In this document: piece after piece, positions 1 through 5,000 of the stretch
Layout: every line of letters begins with the position of its first letter
How positions within the stretch are numbered: the first letter of the stretch is position 1
NCBI GenBank assembly: GCA_038329895.1
Contig: JBBQNM010000103.1
Span: 1-5,000, forward strand
DNA from: Mayfieldus sp038329895
GTDB lineage: Bacteria; Actinomycetota; Thermoleophilia; Solirubrobacterales; 70-9
DNA length: 5,000 nt
Direction: 5' to 3'
Made by a program: the position numbers and the translations under genes
The notes under the pieces: generated by a model
What the model was told of the DNA's origin: nothing
Seen by the model: the letters and a program-made list of their open reading frames with translations, nothing else
The model's database searches: none

Positions 1-1530
1 CGGGTCTTGAGCCGCCATTGTCGTGGCCGTCGCCGCGGCCCCGCTTGGTGCAGGGTGAACGGGGGGGCCACCCGGATACTCCGGCTGCGGGATGAATTGC
101 TCGGGATAGCCGTACATCCCGTGCTCGGAGATATCCAGGCCCGCGTCCTCTTCGGCCTCGCTGACACGCAGGCCGTAGGTCTTCTTGATGATCCAGAACG
201 TCCCGAAGCTCATCGAGAAGACGAACAGGAACGCGACCGTGAATCCGATGGTCTGGGCGGCCAGCTGTGTGAAGTGGCCCGAGTACACGAGCCCGCCCTG
301 GGGATCCCCGAAGGCGTTGTACTGGGCCAATCTCGGCGCCGTGAAGATGCCGCATGAGACTGTCCCCCAGATGCCGGCCAGGCCGTGCGCGGACAGCGCA
401 CCGACCGGGTCGTCGATCAGCTTGTCGATCGCGTAGACGCCGAGCACCACGATCACGCCGGCGACAGCGCCGATGATCGGGGCAGCCCAGATCTCGACAT
501 AACCCGACGGGGCGGTGATCGCGACCAGCGCCGCGATCGCGCCGTTGCCGGCCATGCCGATGTCGATCGCCTTGGTCTTCGTGTACGCGGTCGCCACCGC
601 GGCAATGACGCCGGCCGCGCCGGCCAGGTTGGTGATCATCAGGATCTCGGCGAAGCGCCCGTCGAGGGCGTTCAGCGTCGACCCCGGGTTGAACCCGAAC
701 CAACCGAGCCAGAGGATCAGCACCCCGAGGCCGAACAGCGGCATGCTGTGGCCCGGGATCGCCCGCGGCTTGCCGTCGGGCCCGTATTTGCCCTTCCGCG
801 GCCCGAGCAGCAGCAACGCCGCCAAGGCCCCGCTGGCGCCGATCAGGTGGACGGCGGTCGAACCGGCGAAGTCCTGCATGCCGGCGATCGACGTCCCGAG
901 CCAGTGCCCGTTCTGGAGGAACCCGCCACCGAACACCCAGTGGGCGCCGATCGGGTAGATGACCGTCGAAAACACGATCGCGTAGATGATGTAGACGCCG
1001 TACTTGATCCGTTCCAGCGTCGTGCCCCAGACGATCGCCAGCGACACGGCGCAGAAGACGAACTGGAAGAACCACTTCGACTCGAGCGTCGCGTCGGACA
1101 GCGACATCACCGGGAAGTTGGGATGGAACGTCGTCAGACCATCCGCGGTGACGCTGTTGGCACCGAGGTGGGTGAAGAAGAACCCGCCGTCGTGGCCGAT
1201 GAAGCTCCCGAGTGGCCCCCCGAACGCGAACGCGAACCCAACTGCCCACCAGCCGATCGCCGCGATCGAGAAGTTGGTGAGGATCTTCGCGACCACGGTT
1301 CCGGCGTTCTTGGCGCGGCTGAAACCGATCTCCAAAAAAGCGAACCCGGCCTGCATGAACATCACCAGCGCACCGGCGACGATCACCCAGATCGTGTTGA
1401 TTCCCACCGACGCATCGAGCTTGCCTGCAATCGCCCGATCCAGGTCAGTCGAGTCGGCGAATGCGCCTGGCGCGACGATTGCCAAAAACAGCAGCGCCAG
1501 CGGTATCGCCGCTAGGAACCTCCATTTCAT
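1..1530 (-). CDS. amt: Ammonium transporter (Amt/MEP family), 3' end beyond the left edge
   Basis: Inner-membrane channel for ammonium/ammonia uptake; AmtB relatives form trimers gated by a PII protein. The 510 visible codons contain no stop, so the C-terminus lies outside the window. Residues 1-25 look like a signal peptide cut after Ala-Phe-Ala, as in AmtB. About 11 hydrophobic segments follow (roughly 45-68, 78-104, 153-172, 177-200, 222-244, 263-280, 292-315, 325-341, 346-366, 383-398, 424-448). Residues 220-245, starting DFAGS and ending in R245, fit the Amt signature as I remember it. By hand alignment to E. coli AmtB, D220 matches D160, the twin pore histidines are H228 and H382, and the Phe gate is F159 and F280; AmtB W148 aligns with F200. 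The cytosolic tail has the family motif GLRVSEAEEDAGLD (453-466), then a Pro/Ala-rich extension. The start ATG at 1530 has an ideal SD, AAGGAGG, 7 nt upstream. No glnK gene is visible. Confidence 0.97.
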   Translation of the reverse strand, partial: MKWRFLAAIPLALLFLAIVAPGAFADSTDLDRAIAGKLDASVGINTIWVIVAGALVMFMQAGFAFLEIGFSRAKNAGTVVAKILTNFSIAAIGWWAVGFAFAFGGPLGSFIGHDGGFFFTHLGANSVTADGLTTFHPNFPVMSLSDATLESKWFFQFVFCAVSLAIVWGTTLERIKYGVYIIYAIVFSTVIYPIGAHWVFGGGFLQNGHWLGTSIAGMQDFAGSTAVHLIGASGALAALLLLGPRKGKYGPDGKPRAIPGHSMPLFGLGVLILWLGWFGFNPGSTLNALDGRFAEILMITNLAGAAGVIAAVATAYTKTKAIDIGMAGNGAIAALVAITAPSGYVEIWAAPIIGAVAGVIVVLGVYAIDKLIDDPVGALSAHGLAGIWGTVSCGIFTAPRLAQYNAFGDPQGGLVYSGHFTQLAAQTIGFTVAFLFVFSMSFGTFWIIKKTYGLRVSEAEEDAGLDISEHGMYGYPEQFIPQPEYPGGPPVHPAPSGAAATATTMAAQDP

Positions 1531-1671
1531 AACCGTTCCTCCTTGCCCGCCGAAGCCTGCCCCGGCGGTCGCGGTTTGCCTATCGGACCACGGTAGGCTC
1601 GGGACGGCCGCCTGCCTTTAGACGGCTGTCGTAAATGTCGGCGCGGCGTCTCTCCTATTTGTAAGCCGTGC
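1531..1671 (-). promoter_or_regulatory. amt leader / intergenic region with three small dyads
   Basis: This 141-nt gap separates the acyltransferase stop from the amt start and is the only sizeable non-coding stretch in the window. Seen in it: a dyad at 1617-1635 (minus strand TTTA-C-GAC, 4-nt spacer, GTC-TAAA); an imperfect dyad at 1579-1597 (CCTA...TAGG ends); and a stem at 1547-1568 (CCGCCG/CGGCGG, extendable inward by two G-U pairs and one G-C pair to a CAGG loop), ending 2 nt before the SD. I could not assign convincing -35/-10 boxes, a GlnR box or an AmtR box. An independent amt promoter here is an inference from the size of the gap and the nitrogen-regulated nature of amt genes. No clear terminator for the upstream operon is visible. 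Confidence 0.4.
1538..1544 (-). promoter_or_regulatory. Shine-Dalgarno site of amt
   Basis: The minus strand reads AAGGAGG, a near-perfect anti-16S match, 7 nt before the ATG at 1530. It fixes the amt start and is by far the strongest ribosome binding site in the window, suggesting high translation of the transporter. Confidence 0.85.
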
Positions 1672-2649
1672 CTACAGGAACGCCGAGCCGCGCCTGACCA
1701 GCGCCTCGTACAGCTGTTCCTGGATCGTGTCGCGGACCCGCTCCGAGATCTCGAACAGGAGCGCCCGGTCATCGGCCGCCTCGGGCGGGTACTCGCTGAC
1801 GTCGATCGGCTCGCAGAATTCGATCCGCCAACGCGAAGGCAGCGGGATCAGACCGAGCGGACCGAGCCAGGGCAAGGTCGGCGTGATCGGAACGAAGGGC
1901 GCGCCGAGAAGCTTCGCCAGCAGCTGGCTGTCGGCGATCTTCGGGTAGATCTCCTCCGCGCCGACCACGGCCACCGGCACAATCGGTGAGCCGGTGCGCA
2001 GCGCCACCTCGACGAAGCCGCCGCGACCGAAGCGCTGCAACCGGTAGCGCTCCGAGAACGGCTTGCCGGTCCCCTTCACCCCCTCCGGGAAGACCATCAC
2101 TATCTCGTCCTGCTCGAGCAGCCGGATCGCGTTGAAGGGGCTGGCCGGGACGCCGCCGACCTTACGCATGAAGAAGCTGAGGAAGGGCAGCTCGAAGGCC
2201 CAGTTGAGAACCATCGGGCGCGGCCAGCGCGGCAGCGGGTGCTCCTTCATGATCGCCCCGACCAGCATCGTGGCGTCGAAGGGGAACAGCGAGCCGGAGT
2301 GGTTGCTGACCACCAGGGCCCGCCCATGCGAGGGAACGTTCTCGACTCCGGTGGCTTGCACCCGCCACCAGAAGTCATAGAGGAACTCGAAGAACGGATA
2401 GACCGCCTCGGCGAACTCCTCGTCAAAGCCCCATTCGTCCTCCTGGTAGCGGCCGGCCATCCGCCGTCCCATCCGCTGCACCGAATCGCGCAGCGTCTTC
2501 GGCAGCGCCACCGCCGCGCGCTCGGCGGCACTCATCGGGTCCAGCCCGTCGTTGAGGCCCGAGCGCACGCGGCGCAGGAACTCCGCCGTCCCCGCCACCG
2601 CCTCGACCGGCCGCTCGCCCGCCACCCGGGTCTCGGAATTGGCGCTCAT
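1672..2649 (-). CDS. Lysophospholipid acyltransferase family protein (PlsC/MGAT-like)
   Basis: Probable membrane-associated acyltransferase moving an acyl chain from acyl-CoA or acyl-ACP to a lipid acceptor; the substrate cannot be read from the sequence. The 325 aa have an N-terminal region (1-105) without a signal peptide. The acyltransferase blocks follow: NHSG at 116-119 with H117 and D125 (H-x7-D instead of the usual H-x4-D, as in the MGAT/DGAT2-like branch), a hydrophobic stretch FFMRKVGG (159-166), FPEGVKGTGKP (187-197, block III) and PIVPVAVVG (222-230, block IV). Its start ATG overlaps the stop of the epimerase-like gene (ATGA), with a GAGG about 5 nt upstream, so translation is probably coupled. 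The pairing with that gene resembles mycobacterial Rv0501-Rv0502 as I recall it. A role in phospholipid, glycolipid or triacylglycerol assembly is inferred. Confidence 0.9.
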   Translation of the reverse strand: MSANSETRVAGERPVEAVAGTAEFLRRVRSGLNDGLDPMSAAERAAVALPKTLRDSVQRMGRRMAGRYQEDEWGFDEEFAEAVYPFFEFLYDFWWRVQATGVENVPSHGRALVVSNHSGSLFPFDATMLVGAIMKEHPLPRWPRPMVLNWAFELPFLSFFMRKVGGVPASPFNAIRLLEQDEIVMVFPEGVKGTGKPFSERYRLQRFGRGGFVEVALRTGSPIVPVAVVGAEEIYPKIADSQLLAKLLGAPFVPITPTLPWLGPLGLIPLPSRWRIEFCEPIDVSEYPPEAADDRALLFEISERVRDTIQEQLYEALVRRGSAFL

Positions 2650-3668
2650 CGCGACCTCACGATCCGCTGCGCAACCGCGCCGGGAAGCGGCGAGGGGAAT
2701 AGGCGCCGGCTGGCGGCGTTCTTGGAGACGAAGTCGCGCACCGCCCCCTCGGCATCGAAGCGCGGCTCATAGCCGACTTCCTCCCGCAGCCGCGTGTTGT
2801 CGACGCCGCGCCCGTAGCGCAGCAACATCACGCCGTCGTTGTAGAGGTCGGCGGCGCCGAGCCGGCGGCCCAGCTGACTGAACATCGGCCCGAACAACGG
2901 GTGCGGAATCGGGAGGGTCGGGCGGCCGGCCAGTCGGAGGATCTTGGTCAGCGAGATGGTTCCGCGCGGCGCCACGTTGACCGGACCGCGCACCGGGTTG
3001 CCCGTCGCCGCGGCGAGTGCCCCGGTTGCGTCCTCGGCGTGCAGGAGCTGGAGTCGGGGATCGAAGCCGAGCTGGGTCGGGACCACCGGCAGCGAGAGGT
3101 AGCGGGCGAGCGGCGCGTCGAGGCCGGGGCCGATCTCCGGTTGGTATCGGAGCAGGCAGCAGGTGATGTCGCTGTGACGGCGGGCGAAGTTCTCGAAGTA
3201 GCCCTCCAGCTCCCCGATGTCGCGCTGAAAGCGGGTCTTGAGCGGATAGCGTCGGGCCATCTCCTCGGTGAAGAAGGACGGGGCCGCACCCTCACAGCCA
3301 TAGATCGCGGCGGAGCTGCGGACCACCAGGGAACGCAGGGTCGGGGTCTTCTCGCAAGCGGCGAGCAGCTGCAGGGTGCCGATCACGTTGATGTCGTGAA
3401 GCGCGCGCGCCGACTTGCCCGGCTCGGGGTACCAGAGGATCCCGCAATGAACGACGGTGTCGGCCTCGGTACCGGGCAGGATCCGGGCCAGGACAGGGTT
3501 GCGGATGTCGGCCTCGATGAACTCGGTGCGCTCGAAGTCGCCGGGCGGCGCGGCCGTGTCGATGCCGGCGATGAACTCGATCGTGGGGTCGGCCTCCAAC
3601 CGCCGCGCCAGCTCCGAGCCCCAGTGGCTGGCGATCCCGGTGATGACGACCCGCCGCCCGGGCGCCAC
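2646..3668 (-). CDS. NAD-dependent epimerase/dehydratase-like protein (extended SDR, GalE2-like)
   Basis: A 340-aa Rossmann-fold protein of the extended SDR family, cytoplasmic, possibly acting on a nucleotide sugar or a lipid intermediate. Seen: the N-terminal dinucleotide site VVITGIASHWGSELARRL (7-24), where the usual TGxxGxxG is TG-IAS-HWG with Ser at the middle Gly; D37 after the second strand, suggesting NAD over NADP; EADIRNP (52-58); NVIGTLQLLAAC (94-105); SSAAIYG (118-124) with S119 at the catalytic Ser position. The canonical Tyr-x3-Lys appears to be F147-x3-I151, so classical epimerase catalysis is doubtful. The start is GTG at 3668, one base after the stop of the phasin-like gene, with GAGGG 5 nt upstream inside that gene. 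The stop overlaps the acyltransferase start. The overall pattern resembles proteins annotated galE2 in mycobacteria, but true UDP-galactose epimerase activity should not be assumed. Confidence 0.88.
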   Translation of the reverse strand: MAPGRRVVITGIASHWGSELARRLEADPTIEFIAGIDTAAPPGDFERTEFIEADIRNPVLARILPGTEADTVVHCGILWYPEPGKSARALHDINVIGTLQLLAACEKTPTLRSLVVRSSAAIYGCEGAAPSFFTEEMARRYPLKTRFQRDIGELEGYFENFARRHSDITCCLLRYQPEIGPGLDAPLARYLSLPVVPTQLGFDPRLQLLHAEDATGALAAATGNPVRGPVNVAPRGTISLTKILRLAGRPTLPIPHPLFGPMFSQLGRRLGAADLYNDGVMLLRYGRGVDNTRLREEVGYEPRFDAEGAVRDFVSKNAASRRLFPSPLPGAVAQRIVRSR

Positions 3669-3669
3669 C

Positions 3670-4017
3670 TTAACCCTCGACCTTAGCTTTCGCTTCGAGC
3701 TTTTCGACCCGTTTGGAGAGCTCGTCGAGCTGCTTGGACAGCTCGCGGACCTCGTCGTGGCTAGCCAGCCGCATGCCCTCGATCGCCTCGATCACCTTCC
3801 CGGCCGCGCCGGCCGAGCTCTCACGCGCCTCCTGGGCCCGCTCGGCAACCGCTTCGCGGGCCTCGCGACCTCTTCGCGCCACGTCGTCGAGCACCTCGCC
3901 GGCTCGCTCGCGCGTCCCTGCCGCCCCCTCGGCGGTGGCGGCGAAGGTTCGCTCGATCGCCGTCCGCAGGCTGTCCGGCATGCCCCGGGCTTCGTCCTGT
4001 TTCCGCTGCTCCGACAC
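3670..4017 (-). CDS. Phasin-like coiled-coil protein
   Basis: Small, highly charged, Ala-rich helical protein of about 115 aa with no signal peptide or membrane segment. Residues 14-80 form a long amphipathic helix with many Glu, Arg and Ala residues (for example TRERAGEVLDDVARRG, 35-50), as in phasin-family proteins that coat polyhydroxyalkanoate or lipid granules. Residues 83-110 form a leucine-heptad coiled coil (LASHDEVRELSKQLDEL and onward), like the C-terminal segment of PhaF/PhaI-type phasins. It is the first gene of the operon, one base ahead of the epimerase-like gene. The start is uncertain: GTG at 4017 is chosen; alternatives in frame are TTG at 4026 (118 aa) and ATG at 3981 (103 aa). 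None has a good SD. A phasin role is a family-level inference; a general structural coiled coil is the alternative. Confidence 0.75.
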   Translation of the reverse strand: MSEQRKQDEARGMPDSLRTAIERTFAATAEGAAGTRERAGEVLDDVARRGREAREAVAERAQEARESSAGAAGKVIEAIEGMRLASHDEVRELSKQLDELSKRVEKLEAKAKVEG

Positions 4018-4038
4018 GCCCTGCAAAGCTTATTCCGC
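4018..4038. promoter_or_regulatory. Very short divergent intergenic segment, candidate promoter region
   Basis: This is the gap between the divergent starts of the phasin-like gene and the phosphorylase-like gene. It is locally A+T-rich for this window and holds the palindrome AAGCTT at 4026-4031. The minus strand has TAAGCT (4032-4027), which fits a TANNNT -10 box about 10 nt before the GTG at 4017 and would give a very short or absent leader. No matching -35 box is visible at 17 nt. At least one of the two promoters probably lies inside the opposing gene. Weak, position-based evidence only. Confidence 0.25.
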
Positions 4039-4725
4039 TTGACACCCCTGCGCCCCACCGCCCCTATCGCCGCCGATGCGCTTCTGCCCGGCGACCCCGC
4101 CCGCGCCCTACAGCTCGCTCAGGAGCTGCTGACCGAGCCGAAGATGAGCAACCACGCGCACGGCCTGTGGGGCTATGGGGGTCGCACCGCGCAGGGCCGC
4201 GAGTTGACGATCCAGTCGATCGGGATCGGCGGGCCGAGCAGCGCCATGGTGCTCGCAGAGCTGAGCGCGCTGGGAGTGCGCCGGGCGGTGCAGGTCGGGA
4301 CCTGCCGAGCGATCGCCCCCGATCTGCGACTCGGCGACGTGCTGATGGTTCGCGAGGCGATCGGCGCCGACGGGGTAAGCCGCGAGCTGCGGGGCGAGGC
4401 GACGCTGGCGCCGGACACCGAGCTGGGCGCGACGCTGACGGCGGTCGCGAGCGCCGAGGGAGTACGAAGCGTGAGCGTCGCGAGCACCGACCTGCTCGGC
4501 GAGCTGGACGGGCGCCCGGCGCAGGAATGGGCCCGGCGCGGCGCCGAGGCGCAGGAGATGGCGGCGGCGGCACTGCTCGCCGCCGGACCGCGATGCGGAG
4601 TCGCCGTGGCCTCGCTGCTCGCGATCACCGAAGCCGATGGCGAGGAGATCGAGGACGAGGCACTCAAAGAGGCCTCGGCCCGGATGGGCCGCTTGGCGCT
4701 GGCCGCGCTTTCTACCTCTGGTTGA
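4039..4725 (+). CDS. Nucleoside phosphorylase-family protein (PNP/UDP superfamily), atypical active site
   Basis: About 228 aa of the PNP_UDP_1 fold, which cleaves the glycosidic bond of nucleosides with phosphate or water. Seen: LLPGDPAR (15-22), the phosphate loop with R22 matching E. coli PNP R24; SNHAHGLWGYGG (37-48); SIGIGGPSSA (60-69); QVGTCRAI (85-92) where the family has RVG(S/T)CG; STDLLGE (149-155); EAQEMAAAA (170-178) where E. coli PNP has VEMEAAG. By hand alignment, R43, R87, E181 and D204 of E. coli PNP become H41, Q85, A175 and E198. The fold is clear, but substrate and even activity are uncertain. The start must lie upstream of the GDP-x-R loop; TTG at 4039 fits, without a visible SD, while ATG at 4144 would delete the loop. 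An open frame continues upstream to 3457 but is antisense to the neighbouring operon. Converges on the gene at 4745. Confidence 0.85.
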   Translation: MTPLRPTAPIAADALLPGDPARALQLAQELLTEPKMSNHAHGLWGYGGRTAQGRELTIQSIGIGGPSSAMVLAELSALGVRRAVQVGTCRAIAPDLRLGDVLMVREAIGADGVSRELRGEATLAPDTELGATLTAVASAEGVRSVSVASTDLLGELDGRPAQEWARRGAEAQEMAAAALLAAGPRCGVAVASLLAITEADGEEIEDEALKEASARMGRLALAALSTSG

Positions 4726-4739
4726 GGGTGAGACCAGAG
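4716..4739. terminator. Inverted repeat at a convergent gene junction, possible bidirectional terminator
   Basis: CTCTGGT (4716-4722) pairs perfectly with ACCAGAG (4733-4739) around a 10-nt loop that contains the stop codon of the phosphorylase-like gene. It lies between two convergent genes that end at 4725 and 4745. There is no T tract on either side, so classical intrinsic termination is uncertain; stems without a U tract are common in high-GC bacteria. Confidence 0.35.
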
Positions 4740-4744
4740 CCGGG

Positions 4745-5000
4745 CTAGTCCGACTCAGAGACCTTGAGGCTCCCCTGGTCGGCGGAGACCTCCTCGCCGG
4801 CGGCAAGCTGGCGCCGCAAGGCGCCGACGTCGCGGGCCACGGTGTCGAGCTGGTCCTCGAGCGACTCGAGGCGGTCAGACAGCGAGCGGAGCCGCCGCTC
4901 CAGGCGCCCCAGCTCGTCGGCCGAGGGCAGGCCGACCGCGTCCATCGCCCGTTTCTGGGCCTGCGAGGCCTTCTCGCCCATCCCCAGCGCCGTCGACAGG
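4745..5000 (-). CDS. Phasin-like coiled-coil protein, C-terminal part (5' end beyond the right edge)
   Basis: The frame is open from the right edge to the TAG at 4745, giving 84 visible residues. They read like the end of a phasin: an Ala/Lys-rich helix (ALGMGEKASQAQKRAMDAVG), then LPSADELGRLERRLRSL and a long leucine-heptad coiled coil, then a short acidic tail ending SESD. The LPS-x-DE start of the coiled coil matches the PhaF/PhaI-type pattern in which a Leu-x-Pro-Ser/Thr turn precedes the zipper. An ATG at 4981 could start a 78-aa protein, but its upstream has only GGGG touching the codon, and the open frame before it looks like protein, so truncation is preferred. No membrane segment or catalytic motif is seen. 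It converges on the phosphorylase-like gene with a 19-nt gap. Confidence 0.65.
   Translation of the reverse strand, partial: LSTALGMGEKASQAQKRAMDAVGLPSADELGRLERRLRSLSDRLESLEDQLDTVARDVGALRRQLAAGEEVSADQGSLKVSESD

Noticed and set aside
385..1515. A 376-codon open frame on the plus strand, plus other long plus-strand frames over 7-1621
   Set aside because: They are antisense to amt and rich in Arg, Asp, Pro and Gly without any domain, as expected for shadow frames in GC-rich DNA. The minus-strand Amt frame has complete family motifs.
1650..1671. Possible terminator after the acyltransferase gene: GGCACGGC pairing with GCCGCGCC on the minus strand (about 1640-1671)
   Set aside because: One mismatch, an 18-nt loop and no T tract make it too weak to call.
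2901..3686. A 261-codon plus-strand frame over the epimerase-like gene
   Set aside because: No recognisable motif and low-complexity composition; the opposite strand has a clear Rossmann-fold protein with operon spacing.
3457..4038. Upstream extension of the phosphorylase-like frame to a start at 3457
   Set aside because: This part lies antisense to the epimerase-like and phasin-like genes and has no homology-like pattern; the family N-terminus (PTAPIAADALLPGDP) begins right after TTG 4039.
4039..4067. TTGACA at 4039-4044 as a -35 box of a promoter reading right
   Set aside because: It coincides with the most likely start codon, no acceptable -10 lies 16-18 nt downstream, and the next in-frame ATG would remove the phosphate-binding loop.
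4108..4806. A 232-codon minus-strand frame and others over 4064-4748
   Set aside because: Antisense shadows of the phosphorylase-like gene, Arg/Ser/Pro-rich without motifs.
1..5000. CRISPR arrays, insertion sequences, tRNA or rRNA genes, phage or defence genes
   Set aside because: No regularly spaced repeats, transposase motifs, terminal inverted repeats, cloverleaf-like segments or ribosomal signatures were seen; the window is ordinary housekeeping and lipid-related coding sequence.

Overview
This is a GC-rich window (about two thirds G+C by eye), densely coded, with GTG/TTG starts and short or overlapping gene junctions. The neighbouring epimerase and MGAT-type acyltransferase recall the Mycobacterium galE2 (Rv0501)/Rv0502 pair. 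Together with two phasin-like proteins this suggests an actinobacterium, perhaps of the Thermoleophilia; the class is an inference from gene style, not from a marker gene. I see no mobile element, CRISPR array, tRNA or rRNA.

Layout, left to right. (1) 1-1530, minus strand: an ammonium transporter (Amt) with a signal peptide and a complete set of Amt hallmarks. The reading frame is still open at the left edge, so the extreme C-terminus is missing. (2) 1531-1671: the amt leader, with a strong Shine-Dalgarno site and several small inverted repeats. (3) 4017-1672, minus strand: three tightly packed genes read in the order phasin-like coiled-coil protein, NAD-binding epimerase-like SDR protein, PlsC/MGAT-type acyltransferase. 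The first junction is one base and the second is an ATGA overlap, so this is almost certainly one translationally coupled operon. (4) 4039-4725, plus strand: a divergent nucleoside phosphorylase-family protein (PNP/UDP superfamily) that lacks several residues used by E. coli PNP for phosphate and ribose binding. (5) 4745-5000, minus strand: the C-terminal part of a second phasin-like protein whose 5' end lies beyond the right edge. Its end resembles that of the first phasin-like protein.

How the genes fit together. Phasin, epimerase-like protein and acyltransferase point to lipid or storage-granule/envelope metabolism. The Amt gene supplies nitrogen uptake and is probably a separate transcription unit. 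The phosphorylase-like gene converges on the second phasin-like gene, with a small inverted repeat between them. No clear new multi-gene system is evident. The most notable points are the altered active sites of the phosphorylase-like and epimerase-like proteins and the paired phasin-like proteins.
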